NCBI GenBank assembly: GCA_944382995.1
Contig: CALWOF010000001.1
Span: 57,504 to 121,503 of the forward strand
Reading direction: 5' to 3'
DNA length: 64,000 nt
Source: an uncultured Oscillospiraceae bacterium
GTDB taxonomy: Bacteria; Bacillota; Clostridia; Oscillospirales; Oscillospiraceae
Shown here: positions 49,168-57,122 of the stretch, piece by piece
Numbering within the stretch: position 1 is the first letter of the stretch
Layout: the number at the start of each line of letters is the position of its first letter
Position numbers and translations under genes: made by a program
The notes under the pieces: model-generated
Seen by the model: only the letters and a program-made list of their open reading frames with translations
The model's database searches: none
Told to the model about the DNA's origin: nothing

Positions 49168-49500
49168 TCAGAACACCACGGTCAGCAGCATCTTGAACCG
49201 CTCCTGGCCGTACACCGCATGGGGAACCCGGGCGGGCATCACCAGGCTCTGGCCCTGGGTCAGCGTGTGGACCGTCCCGCCCACGGTGAAGCGGCCGGTG
49301 CCCTCCAGCACCGTCACCATGGCGTCTCCGCCGGAGGCGTGGGTGCTGATCTCCTCCCCCTTTTCAAAGGCGAAGAGGGTGACGCTGACGTGTTCGTTCT
49401 GGGCCAGGGTGCGGCTGACCACCTGCCCCTCCTGATAGGGCACCAGGTCCCGCAGGTCCACCGGCTCCCCCTTGGGGATATTCTTCATGGGTCCTTCCAT
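49168..49500 (-). CDS. Small cupin protein
   Basis: A 110-residue single-domain cupin: motif 1 is GEEISTHASGGDAMVTVLEG (G(X)5HXH-like, here HASGGDA with Glu-to-Asp change) and motif 2 is QSLVMPARVPHAVYG. Such proteins bind a metal or small ligand; similar ones are linked to cytoplasmic redox or stress roles, but no reaction is established. ATG 49500 follows AAGGAGCGATGTGTG; ATG 49488 is an alternative. Followed by the exonuclease gene 80 nt downstream. Confidence 0.85.
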   Translation of the reverse strand: MEGPMKNIPKGEPVDLRDLVPYQEGQVVSRTLAQNEHVSVTLFAFEKGEEISTHASGGDAMVTVLEGTGRFTVGGTVHTLTQGQSLVMPARVPHAVYGQERFKMLLTVVF

Positions 49501-49589
49501 CACACATCGCTCCTTATCTCGGTTTTCTCCATTGTGCCACAGTTCGGAGCGACGGTCTGTTGTTTTTCCAACAGACCGGGCGCCGTTCT

Positions 49590-49810
49590 TCACCCCCAGA
49601 TGCTCTTTCGAATGACTCGGTACAGGAGGACCATGACTGCCAGGACCCCGAGCCAGATCACTCCGTCAACGGCGAGTACGAATTTCAGCGGCCAGCCGGT
49701 CATGGAATTTCCGGCAATGGCGCCGATGACGTCTCTCACCGCCAGACAGAGCCAAAGCAGTCCGCCGCAGGCCCAGGCAATGTCAAAGATGTGTTTTTCG
49801 CATTCTTCAT
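49590..49810 (-). pseudogene. Frameshifted small two-helix membrane protein
   Basis: From ATG 49810 (GGAGAGGGGCAGCGGC upstream) the frame reads MKNAKNTS and soon stops, but if one A is added to the A5 run at 49794-49798 it becomes a continuous 73-residue protein: MKNAKKHIFDIAWACGGLLW at the start, a second helix around VLAVDGVIWLGVLAVMVLLY, then a basic C-terminus RVIRKSIWG and a stop at 49590-49592. Two clear transmembrane helices argue it is or was a real gene. Causes: a homopolymer sequencing error, a recent mutation, or a slippery-site frameshift. It is the second gene after the monooxygenase-fold gene. Confidence 0.6.
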
Positions 49811-49833
49811 GCCGCTGCCCCTCTCCGCGCCGC

Positions 49834-50118
49834 TCACCAGTCGAACTTGTCGATCTCCACGTTTTCGCAGAACTGGGCCTTCAGCGCCTGGAGCTTTGCG
49901 AAGATCTCCGTCTGGCAGTGGGCCTGCTGGAGTTCCGGGGTGGTCCAGCTCTCCACCAGCAGCAGATCGTCCGGGGCCTCGGCGGCGAAGAAGTAGTCGT
50001 ACTTTCGGTTGCCCTCCTCCTGCAAGGAGTTTGCCCGGACGCCCAGAGCGCACAGAGCCTGATAAAAGGCCTCCCGCTGGCCGGGCTTGCAGTGATAGGT
50101 GACATTCCAGGTTAACAT
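49834..50118 (-). CDS. Antibiotic-biosynthesis-monooxygenase-fold (ABM) protein
   Basis: A 94-residue dimeric ferredoxin-like fold protein: LTWNVTYHCKPGQREAFYQA (first strand and helix), YDYFFAAEAPDDLLLVESW (central strands) and the C-terminal helix QTEIFAKLQALKAQF. The ABM group covers quinol monooxygenases, haem-degrading enzymes and the AI-2 protein LsrG; this one is like the small YgiN/putative-quinol type but lacks any distinctive catalytic residue that I can assign. AAGGAGATAATTT precedes the ATG; 16 nt after the pseudouridine synthase reading frame ends upstream. Confidence 0.85.
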   Translation of the reverse strand: MLTWNVTYHCKPGQREAFYQALCALGVRANSLQEEGNRKYDYFFAAEAPDDLLLVESWTTPELQQAHCQTEIFAKLQALKAQFCENVEIDKFDW

Positions 50119-50142
50119 AAATTATCTCCTTCCGATTTATAG

Positions 50143-51066
50143 TCAATTTCTCTCGCTTGCACGATCAGCACCCGGCAAAAGCTCTGGTACCAGCCGGGCC
50201 ATGTCATCCGGGATGGGGGCGGTCAGGGACAGATGCTCTCCGGTCACCGGGTGGTCCAGCTCCAGCGCATAGGCGTGGAGGGCCGGCCGGGGGATCAGGT
50301 CCGGGTCCTCTTTTCCGTACAGCCAGTCCCCCGCCAGGGGGCAGCCGATGGATGTCATGTGGAGGCGGAGCTGGTGGGTCCGCCCCGTCTCCGGCCGCAG
50401 CCGCAGGAGGGACAGGCCGTTCTCCGTCCCCAGCACCTGATAATGGGTGACCGCCCGGGCGCCGTCCGGCCGGACGCACCGGCCCACCACGGAATCGGGA
50501 CGGCGGCCGATGGGGGCGTCGATGGTGCCGGATACCGGCTCCGGGCGGCCCACGCAGACGGCCCGGTACTCCCGGTTAAATCGCTCCGTGTGGAGGGCGT
50601 ACCGGAGCCGGTCGTGGATGTAGCCGCTCTTGGCCACCACCATGAGGCCGGTGGTGCCCTTGTCCAGCCGGTTCACCGGGTGGAACAGAAAGTCCGTGCC
50701 CCGCTGCCAGGCCAGGGCTCCCGCCACGGTGGGAGTGTCCGGCAGGAAGTTGGAGGCGTGGGCCGTCATGCCGGCGGGCTTGTTCACCACCAGCAGGTGC
50801 GCGTCCTCCCAGACGATGGGCAGGGGCCAGGGCCCCGGCGTGGGCCGGACCCGGGGCTCCCGGCGGTCGCCGGTCTCCGCCTCCACCACGTCGCCGGCGC
50901 GGACGCGGTCCACCGTCCGGGCGTGGGCCCCGTTGACCCGGATGCCGTTCTCCGTCCGGGTCAGCCGGGCGATGCCGTGGGTCGAGACGTGGAGGACCGA
51001 TTTTAGGATGTGCCGGACGGTGGAGCCGTCCTGGTCCGGCGTGACGGTGGCGCGGATGGTGGGCAA
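50143..51066 (-). CDS. RluA-family pseudouridine synthase
   Basis: Isomerises uridine to pseudouridine in rRNA or tRNA. 307 residues: an N-terminal S4-like RNA-binding segment (about 10-65, VRHILKSVLHVSTHGIARL), then the RluA catalytic domain with VVNKPAGMTAHAS, the catalytic aspartate in NRLDKGTTGLMVVAKS, and RPETGRTHQLRLHM. ATG is absent at the conserved start; TTG 51066, 10 nt after AGGGAGG, fits the expected N-terminus and is favoured over the long frame to 51123. RNA target unknown. The noncoding element starts just upstream. Confidence 0.9.
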   Translation of the reverse strand: MPTIRATVTPDQDGSTVRHILKSVLHVSTHGIARLTRTENGIRVNGAHARTVDRVRAGDVVEAETGDRREPRVRPTPGPWPLPIVWEDAHLLVVNKPAGMTAHASNFLPDTPTVAGALAWQRGTDFLFHPVNRLDKGTTGLMVVAKSGYIHDRLRYALHTERFNREYRAVCVGRPEPVSGTIDAPIGRRPDSVVGRCVRPDGARAVTHYQVLGTENGLSLLRLRPETGRTHQLRLHMTSIGCPLAGDWLYGKEDPDLIPRPALHAYALELDHPVTGEHLSLTAPIPDDMARLVPELLPGADRASERN

Positions 51067-51170
51067 AGTGGAGACACCTCCCTTTTGGGGAATGTGGGGC
51101 GATCCCGTATCGGGCCGCCCCATTGGGCGGGGAATTCAGCCGCGTTGGCGGCTTGTCCCAATGCACCCCC

Positions 51171-51667
51171 CATTTTCTTTTTGAAACATCAAAAAGAAAA
51201 TGCGCCGTGCACGGTGGAAAAGAAAAAATGTTCGGCGGGTCGGTCCGCATATATGCGGACCTCCTGCCGCCGGCGGGGGAAGGTTGGCGCTCCCTCGCGG
51301 CAGTCAGGGACGGAAACGCGCTGCCCTTGGGGTCATCCAAGCCCGGGGAAGTTCCGGATACCTTCCGCTCCGCTTTCCGCTGCCGCTCACGCTCCCGCGA
51401 AGAACCAGCCAGCGGCAGCGGAAAGAGGAGCAGCGGCCATGCGTTGACCGCCCCGGTGAGGTCAACACCCACAGTCGCGGCGCAAGGCCGGGGAAAATGA
51501 GCGGTCCGGCGCGAGCCGGCAGAAGACCGGAGGTTTTGCCGGCATCGACTCGGGAGACCCCCGTCCGCGCGGAGGGCCACTGCACCGGAGCGCGGCAAAA
51601 AAGCGGCCTTTTCTTTTGGACCGTCCACGGCCCATTTTCTTTTCCACAAGACGGAAAAGAAAATGGG
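51171..51667. repeat. 497-bp noncoding element with hairpin-bearing inverted ends
   Basis: The left end is a hairpin (CATTTTCTTTTTGA, loop AACA, TCAAAAAGAAAATG; 51171-51202). The right end is another (CCCATTTTCTTTTCC, 7-nt loop, GGAAAAGAAAATGGG; 51631-51667). Internal to each, 51196-51226 and the inverted 51609-51639 match at 27 of 31 bases. Inside are further perfect inverted repeats: CTTTCCGCTGCCGCT (51373-51387) with 51411-51425, GTTGACC (51443) with GGTCAAC (51460), and GTCCGCAT-at-ATGCGGAC (51243-51260). No plausible coding frame. It looks like a MITE-type element or a large structured RNA. Confidence 0.6.
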
Positions 51668-51680
51668 GGGTGGAATGGAC

Positions 51681-51725
51681 CGGCTATCATCATAGCCGAA
51701 TCCCCCGGGCGGCAGGTTGCCGCCC
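51681..51725. repeat. Two small hairpins next to the element
   Basis: CGGCTAT/ATAGCCG (51681-51698) and GGGCGGCA-ggt-TGCCGCCC (51707-51725). The second resembles the short GC palindromes repeated in intergenic DNA of related genomes, but copy number cannot be judged from this window. Confidence 0.45.
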
Positions 51726-51772
51726 CTACACCTCTCCGAAGGAGTGCCCCCGGCGGGAGCCGGTTTGGGAGA

Positions 51773-52303
51773 TCACGCCTCCCACTCCCCCTTGTGGGCC
51801 TCCCACCACGCCGGGAACGCCGGGTCTTTCGGGGAGAGGGTGGGGGTGATATGTCTGCTAATCCTGGTTGTGTCGTTCCGTTCTTTGCTGAATGGGATGT
51901 TGATGGGCCATTCAGATGTTGCTCCCAAATATAATAATTTTAGGATATGCGCCTGCTCTCGTGTCCAGTTATTCCCCAAATATGTTTTGGAAAAACTTTC
52001 TATTGATTGATCTACCGTAGAATGTGTCTCTGCATGAACAGAATAAAGTTGGCCATAGAGATATTCTATACTCCGTTTGTTTTTGAGCAACAAATCTTTA
52101 TCAAAATGAATGGGAACATCTTCATTTCCACCATATCCCATATTGATTAGAAACAACTGTGCTCTGGCAATCGACATTGTATCCTTTTTCGCCAAGCACC
52201 GATTGAAGATGGCCTGGACATTGGCCTCGGTCAGTTCCAGTGGGTGAAATCCGTCCTCTTTGTGTTCATCGTTGTATTTTTTTAGCTTGTCTTTCAGACC
52301 CAC
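51773..52303 (-). CDS. AT-rich gene of unknown function
   Basis: A 176-residue protein that I do not recognise. Soluble, helix-rich; N-terminus KDKLKKYNDEHKEDGFHPLE, a middle with TMSIARAQLFLINMGYGGNE and VHAETHSTVDQSIESFSKTY, and a proline/tryptophan-rich tail (DPAFPAWWEAHKGEWEA). The body is about 40 % GC against about 65 % in the surroundings, and uses A/T-ending codons freely. Only the last 25 codons are GC-rich, as is the flanking element. This points to horizontal acquisition with a 3' end captured from local DNA. GTG 52303 follows GGGAGGGGGC. Confidence 0.65.
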   Translation of the reverse strand: MGLKDKLKKYNDEHKEDGFHPLELTEANVQAIFNRCLAKKDTMSIARAQLFLINMGYGGNEDVPIHFDKDLLLKNKRSIEYLYGQLYSVHAETHSTVDQSIESFSKTYLGNNWTREQAHILKLLYLGATSEWPINIPFSKERNDTTRISRHITPTLSPKDPAFPAWWEAHKGEWEA

Positions 52304-52396
52304 AACACAAGCCCCCTCCCGCGCCGGAACGGCGCTGATTTTTCCCTTTCATCCTACCATATCTCCCCACCCGTTGCAAGGCCGGGGCGGGGCGGG

Positions 52397-52425
52397 TTGA
52401 AAAACGCGGCGGGAGGCGGTATAAT
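52397..52425 (+). promoter_or_regulatory. Promoter of the ABC-F gene
   Basis: TTGAAA (52397-52402), 17-nt spacer, perfect TATAAT (52420-52425). Confidence 0.85.
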
Positions 52426-52460
52426 CTGACTCAGACTTTTACCATCCAGGAGGAACCTCC

Positions 52461-54245
52461 ATGCTCTTATCCGCGGAACATCTCTCCATCAACTTCGGCA
52501 GCCGCCAGCTGCTGGACGACGTGAGCTTCTACCTCAACGAGGGGGACAAGGTGGGCGTCATCGGCATCAACGGCACCGGCAAGTCCACCTTTTTGAAGGT
52601 GCTCTCCGGCGTCACGGAGCCGGACGGGGGCACCATCTCCCGGAACCCCAACGTCCAGATCAGCCTCCTCTCCCAGAACCCGGTGATGGACGAGAACGCC
52701 ACCGTGCTGGAGCAGGTGTTCCTCCACTTCCCCGCCGAATTCCGGGCGCTGAACGAGTACGAGGCCAAGGCCATGCTGAACCGGCTGGGCATCACGGACT
52801 TCGCCCAGAAGGTAGGCACCCTCTCCGGCGGCCAGCGGAAGCGGGTGGCCCTGGCGGCGGCCCTGATCCACCCGGCGGACGTGCTGATCCTGGACGAGCC
52901 CACCAACCACCTGGACAGCGAGATGGTGGCCTGGCTGGAGGACTGGCTCCGCCGGTTCAAGGGCGGCCTGGTGATGGTGACCCACGACCGGTATTTTCTC
53001 GAGCGGGTGGTGAACCACATCACGGAGCTCTCCCGTGGGAAGCTGTACCACTATGAGGCCAACTACTCCAAGTACCTGGAGCTGCGGGAGCAGCGGCAGG
53101 AGATGGCGGAGGCCAGCGAGCGCAAGCGCCAGTCCATCCTCCGGGTGGAGCGGGAGTGGATCATGCGGGGCTGCCGGGCCCGGACCACGAAATCCAGGGA
53201 GCGCATCCAGCGGTATGAGGCCCTGCTGAATCAGGACGCGCCGGAGACGGACGAGGCGGTGCAGATGGCGGCGGCCTCCAGCCGCCTGGGGAAGAAGATC
53301 ATCGAGCTGCGGGACGTGTCCAAGTCCTTTGACGGCCGGCCCATCGTCAGCCGCTTCTCCTACAATCTGCTGCGGAATGACCGGATCGGCATCGTGGGCC
53401 GGAATGGCGCCGGCAAGTCCACCCTGCTCCACCTGATCGCCGGCGAACTGGCGCCGGACAGCGGCGCGGTGGACATGGGCGCCACGGTGAAGATCGGCCA
53501 CTTCTCCCAGGAGGGCCGGGAGCTGGACCTGAACCAGCGGGTCTACGACTTCATCCACGACATCGCTGACGAGGTAAGGACCGACGAGGGCACCTTCTCC
53601 GCCAACCAGATGATGGAGCGGTTCCTGTTCCCCGGCGACCTGCAGTCGGTGCCCATCGGGCGGCTCTCCGGCGGGGAGCGGCGGCGGCTGTACCTGCTGT
53701 CCGTGCTGATGGAGGCCCCCAATGTCCTGCTGCTGGACGAGCCCACCAACGACCTGGACGTGACCACCCTCTCCATCCTGGAGGACTATCTCCAGAGCTT
53801 CCCCGGCCCCATCCTGGCGGTGTCCCATGACAGATTCTTCCTGGACAAGCTGGCGGAGTCCATCTTCGAGGTCCGGGGAGACGGGGAGATCCGCCGCTAT
53901 ACCGGCAACTGGACGGACTGGCAGGCCAAGCGCCGGGAGGAGGACGTCCCTGCGCCCAGAGCGGAAAGACAGAAGGCCGCCCCGGTGGAGCGGCCAAGGG
54001 AGCGGAAGCCGAAGTTTACCTATAAGGAACAGCGGGAGTTCGAGACCATCGATGATGACCTGGCCAGATTGGAGGCGGACATCGCCGCCTGCCAGGCGGC
54101 GCAGGAGACCTGCGGCAGCGACTATGTGAAGCTCCAGGAGCTCCAGGCCCGGCAGGCGGAGCTGGAGGCGGCCCTGGAGGAAAAGACGGAGCGGTGGGTG
54201 TACCTGAACGAGCTGAAGGAGCAGATCGACGCCCAGAACGGGTGA
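52461..54245 (+). CDS. ABC-F ATPase (Uup-like)
   Basis: Soluble twin-ABC translation factor that acts on the ribosome. 594 residues: ABC1 (Walker A GINGTGKST, signature LSGGQRKRV, Walker B LILDEPTNHLD), the P-site tRNA-interaction linker (about 205-270, rich in R, K and E), ABC2 (GRNGAGKST, LSGGERRRL, LLLDEPTNDLD), and a charged coiled-coil C-terminal extension (about 495-594) like that of Uup, which binds DNA or rRNA. Both Walker sets are intact. The tail length favours Uup over antibiotic-resistance ABC-F proteins. AGGAGGAACCTCC precedes the ATG. Confidence 0.94.
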   Translation: MLLSAEHLSINFGSRQLLDDVSFYLNEGDKVGVIGINGTGKSTFLKVLSGVTEPDGGTISRNPNVQISLLSQNPVMDENATVLEQVFLHFPAEFRALNEYEAKAMLNRLGITDFAQKVGTLSGGQRKRVALAAALIHPADVLILDEPTNHLDSEMVAWLEDWLRRFKGGLVMVTHDRYFLERVVNHITELSRGKLYHYEANYSKYLELREQRQEMAEASERKRQSILRVEREWIMRGCRARTTKSRERIQRYEALLNQDAPETDEAVQMAAASSRLGKKIIELRDVSKSFDGRPIVSRFSYNLLRNDRIGIVGRNGAGKSTLLHLIAGELAPDSGAVDMGATVKIGHFSQEGRELDLNQRVYDFIHDIADEVRTDEGTFSANQMMERFLFPGDLQSVPIGRLSGGERRRLYLLSVLMEAPNVLLLDEPTNDLDVTTLSILEDYLQSFPGPILAVSHDRFFLDKLAESIFEVRGDGEIRRYTGNWTDWQAKRREEDVPAPRAERQKAAPVERPRERKPKFTYKEQREFETIDDDLARLEADIAACQAAQETCGSDYVKLQELQARQAELEAALEEKTERWVYLNELKEQIDAQNG

Positions 54246-54269
54246 ACCGCCCGGATATGCAGGACAGAT

Positions 54270-54307
54270 AGGTCCCCCTCTGCGGATGAGCCCGCAGAGG
54301 GGGACCT
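54270..54307. terminator. Hairpin between convergent genes
   Basis: AGGTCCCCCTCTGCGG-atgag-CCGCAGAGGGGGACCT, a stem of about 15 bp; T tract weak on both strands. Confidence 0.75.
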
Positions 54308-54323
54308 TCTCATGGCATCGCGT

Positions 54324-55079
54324 TCAGACGGCGCCGTATCTCTGCGCCAGACGGTAGAGGATCACCGCCAGCTGCCGCCGGGTGACGGGCTGGTCCAGCA
54401 TCAGGTCCCCCTGGGCATTGCCCCGGAGGACACCCAGCCCCACCAGCCAGGCCACGGCGGCGTCCGCCTCCTCCTGATAGGGAGTCTCCTCCCCGGGCGG
54501 CTCCGACCAGGGGATGCCCAGGTATTCCAGGATGCCTCTGGCCTCGGCCTCCGCCAGCTTCTGGCGGTAGGAGGCCTTTCCCAGCAGGGCCGCCTCCTCC
54601 CGGTTGGTGTGAAAGCCGTTCTCCGTCAGCACCGCCGGGGCCACGGTGTGGCGGAGCACATACAGCTCCGGGTCGTAGACGATGGGCGTGGACCGCACGG
54701 CGATGCCCGCCGCCCGGACCTGCTGGAGCAGGTCCTCGGCCGCCCGCTGCCGGTCGCCGCCGGGACCATAGATATAGACGCTCCAGCCCCTGGCGTCCGA
54801 CCACCCGCTGCCGCCGGCGGCGTTGGAGTGGATGCTGACGAACAGGTCCAGGTCCGGGATGCTGTTGGCGATCTCGCACCGTTTCGCCAGACTCACCGCC
54901 TCGCCGCCGGTGCGGGTCAGGGTGACGGCCACGCCCCGGTCGGTCAGCAGCTTCTCCAGCCGCCTGGCCATATCCAGGGTGAACTCGTGCTCGTAATAGG
55001 ACCCGTCGGGGCTCTTGTTGGCCTCGTTTCCGGCGTCGTGGCCCGGGTCCAGGCAGACGCGCTTGATCTTCTCGCTCAA
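54324..55079 (-). CDS. N-acetylmuramoyl-L-alanine amidase (Amidase_3) with SLH-like tail
   Basis: Cleaves the amide between MurNAc and the peptide stem. 251 residues: the zinc ligands are in VCLDPGHDAGNEANK (His), HEFTLDMARRLE (Glu), FVSIHSNAAG (His) and the catalytic glutamate in VLTENGFHTN. C-terminal 50 residues (EEADAAVAWLVGLGVLRGNA) resemble one SLH/S-layer-homology unit used for wall attachment. No signal peptide is visible from the chosen start, TTG 55079 (GGAGGGGACGCCA upstream), so release may be by another route such as mother-cell lysis. Confidence 0.88.
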   Translation of the reverse strand: MSEKIKRVCLDPGHDAGNEANKSPDGSYYEHEFTLDMARRLEKLLTDRGVAVTLTRTGGEAVSLAKRCEIANSIPDLDLFVSIHSNAAGGSGWSDARGWSVYIYGPGGDRQRAAEDLLQQVRAAGIAVRSTPIVYDPELYVLRHTVAPAVLTENGFHTNREEAALLGKASYRQKLAEAEARGILEYLGIPWSEPPGEETPYQEEADAAVAWLVGLGVLRGNAQGDLMLDQPVTRRQLAVILYRLAQRYGAV

Positions 55080-55165
55080 TGGCGTCCCCTCCCTTGTTCC
55101 GATGTGGGGGAGGCGCTGCCTCCCCTCCATCCTATGGGGCCGGCCCGCCGTCTGCCACCGCCGGG

Positions 55166-55206
55166 CAAAAAAAGCGGCGCCCCGCCGGAAATGGCAGGGC
55201 GCCGCA
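55166..55206 (-). terminator. Terminator of the ECF S-component gene
   Basis: Minus strand GCGGCGCC, 17-nt loop, GGCGCCGC then TTTTTTT. Confidence 0.8.
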
Positions 55207-55217
55207 GACAGTACAGG

Positions 55218-55787
55218 TCAGCTCCGGGCGGTCCGGGCGTCCGCCTTCTCCCGGCGGAAGTGGACCATGCCGGTGCGGTCCAGGGCCACCATCAGGGCCG
55301 GGATGAACACCAGCTGGAGGATGATGCCGGGGACGGCGTCCAGCAGCGCGCCGGAGAGGAACAGCTCCCAGGTGAAGGGCACCTGGGCCACGCCGGTCAT
55401 GACGACCCGCACGGCGGCCCAGACCAGCCGGCCGCCCACCATCGCGATGATCAGGGAGCGGTACAGGGCCACCACGCACTGCCAGCGGGAGCGGCTGTAC
55501 AGAAAGCCGGCGATGGCGCCGTAAGCGGCCAGCTCAAAGGCCATGGCCACCGCCGTCACCAGCGGAGGCATGCCAAAAAGGGACATCCGCATCAGGGGCA
55601 TGATGAAGCCCACCGCCGCGCCGTACTGCCAGCCGCAGAGCAGGCCGCAGAGCAGGGCGGGGATGTGCATAGGCAGCAGCATGCCGCCGATCTGGGGGAT
55701 CTGCCCGGTGAAAAAGGGCAGCACCATACCAAGGGCCAGGAACAGGGCGGCGAGGACAAGGGTGTGGATCTGTCTGCTGTGTCTCAT
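55218..55787 (-). CDS. ECF transporter S component (PanT-like)
   Basis: Membrane substrate-binding subunit of a vitamin transporter. 189 residues and about six hydrophobic segments. The N-terminus ALFLALGMVLPFFTGQ and the following LPMHIPALLCGLLCGWQYG, MPLMRMSLFGMPPLVTAVAM are the sequence pattern I associate with the pantothenate (PanT)-type S components. No ECF ATPases or T component are near, so it would use a shared (group II) energising module elsewhere. The substrate is a family guess. AAGGAG lies 11 nt before ATG 55787, with a structured leader. Confidence 0.83.
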   Translation of the reverse strand: MRHSRQIHTLVLAALFLALGMVLPFFTGQIPQIGGMLLPMHIPALLCGLLCGWQYGAAVGFIMPLMRMSLFGMPPLVTAVAMAFELAAYGAIAGFLYSRSRWQCVVALYRSLIIAMVGGRLVWAAVRVVMTGVAQVPFTWELFLSGALLDAVPGIILQLVFIPALMVALDRTGMVHFRREKADARTARS

Positions 55788-55823
55788 GGGGAACGATACT
55801 CCTTCTCAAAAAGTCTCTTCGCC

Positions 55824-55855
55824 GCGCCTTCTGGCGCCGCACCAGCCTTCTGGCT
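55824..55855 (-). promoter_or_regulatory. Twin AGAA-loop hairpins in the ECF S leader
   Basis: On minus AGCC-agaa-GGCT (55855-55844) and GCGCC-agaa-GGCGC (55837-55824), both with the same loop, about 35-60 nt before the start codon. Not a riboswitch class I know; no promoter was located with confidence in 55856-55929. Confidence 0.4.
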
Positions 55856-55929
55856 TTTCGTTGGGAGTTTTTCAGGGATAGGCCGTCAATGCCGGCCTTC
55901 AGCCGGCGGTCCTGCGGTCCGCTCCGCAG

Positions 55930-56979
55930 TCAGAAAAAGGCGGTGGTGTCGACCACCAGCTCCGCCACCCGCTCCGTGCCGCACCGGCGGAAGTACCGCT
56001 CCTCCATGGGGATCCAGCGGCTCTGGTAGGCGGGGAAGTGCCCGCCCTCCCGCCGCTCCAGGCGGCGGCGCTGCTCCTCCGGATCGCAGGTGAGGAAGAT
56101 CCGCAGGTCATACCGGGCGGCGAGGAGCGGGTGCTGGGAGTAGCTGCCCTCCACCACCGTCAGAGGGCGGGCCGGCAGGACCGTCTCCCGCCCCATGCGG
56201 CCATTCTGGCAGTCGTAGGCGCGGCAGCGGACGGGCTCCCCCGCCCCCGCGGGCACCAGCACCTCCCGGAGGAACCGGGCCAGGTCCATATTCCCGCCGG
56301 GGATGCTCTCCCAGTCCCGGTCCCGCTGGCCCGGGGGCAGGTAGTAGTCGTCCATATGGACCACATTGCAGGGAAACAGCGCACCGATCAGACTTCCCAG
56401 TCCGCTCTTGCCGCTGCCGCAGCGGCCGTCCACCGCCACCACCGCCGGCACGCCGCGGGCCGCCAGCCGGGCGATCCGCAGCAGCGCCGGGAAGTACCCG
56501 CCGCAGGCGGCCGAGAGGACCCGGTAGTGGGGGGCGTAGGCCTCCCGGTACCGGGCGGAGTGATGGACCGCCGGACAGCCCCGGTCCCGGTACGCGGCCA
56601 GATACTCCGCCATCCCGGGCAGGCCCGCCGTCTCCAGAACAGCCAGGTCCTCCGCCAGGAGCGCCTCCGATCCCCGGAAGTCCCGGGTCGTCAGGCAGAA
56701 CAGGTCCGCCAGCAGCGGCGCGGCCAGCGTCAGGTCATCCGTCCCCGCCAGATACAGGCGGCACAGGCCGTTCCCGATGTCCTCCGGCGGCCGGGCGCCG
56801 CAGTCGGCGGGAATGCTCCCCCACTCCGCCAGCAGCGCCCGGAGGGCGGCCCTCCGGTCCGGAGCCCCGTGGCCCGGACCCAGGGCGCTCTGGTAGGCCA
56901 GCTTCACGCAGTCCCGGGGCTCCATCAGGGGATAGCGGGCCAGGTGGTCGTCCAGGATCTGTGAAAACGCTCTGTGCAT
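55930..56979 (-). CDS. P-loop kinase (uridine-kinase-like) with an unknown N-terminal domain
   Basis: A 349-residue two-domain protein. Residues 1-165 form an uncharacterised helical domain (FSQILDDHLARYPLMEPRDC ... YREAYAPHYRVL). Residues 170-349 are a nucleoside- or pantothenate-kinase-type P-loop domain: Walker A AVDGRCGSGKSGLG, the acidic VVHMDDYYLPPGQRD, a lid with DPEEQRRRLERR, and VVEGSYSQHPLLAARYDLRI. The substrate is not predictable; the family is annotated as uridine kinase. GGGGAGGTCCAC precedes ATG 56979. It has a consensus promoter with a palindrome at the transcription start, so it is regulated. Confidence 0.83.
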   Translation of the reverse strand: MHRAFSQILDDHLARYPLMEPRDCVKLAYQSALGPGHGAPDRRAALRALLAEWGSIPADCGARPPEDIGNGLCRLYLAGTDDLTLAAPLLADLFCLTTRDFRGSEALLAEDLAVLETAGLPGMAEYLAAYRDRGCPAVHHSARYREAYAPHYRVLSAACGGYFPALLRIARLAARGVPAVVAVDGRCGSGKSGLGSLIGALFPCNVVHMDDYYLPPGQRDRDWESIPGGNMDLARFLREVLVPAGAGEPVRCRAYDCQNGRMGRETVLPARPLTVVEGSYSQHPLLAARYDLRIFLTCDPEEQRRRLERREGGHFPAYQSRWIPMEERYFRRCGTERVAELVVDTTAFF

Positions 56980-57099
56980 GTGGACCTCCCCTCTGTTTGG
57001 CCGCGGCTCCCACCGGGCCGTGATCTCCCGGCGGCAGGATGGCGCCGCCGCATATCGCTCCGTCCCGGCGGCTTCTGTCGCTCTGGGGGAGACCGTATA

Positions 57100-57114
57100 T
57101 TGACATCGTGTCAA
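57100..57114. promoter_or_regulatory. Perfect palindrome at the kinase transcription start
   Basis: TTGACA-TCG-TGTCAA, a 6-bp-arm palindrome that covers about +2 to +16 of the minus transcript predicted to start near 57116. Candidate repressor site; the regulator is not encoded next to it. Confidence 0.6.
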
Positions 57115-57122
57115 CAACAGTC

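Noticed and set aside
51067-51772. Several 60-360 codon frames in the noncoding element
   Set aside because: They run through the inverted repeats, lack ribosome sites and biased codon use, and give low-complexity Arg/Pro-rich peptides.
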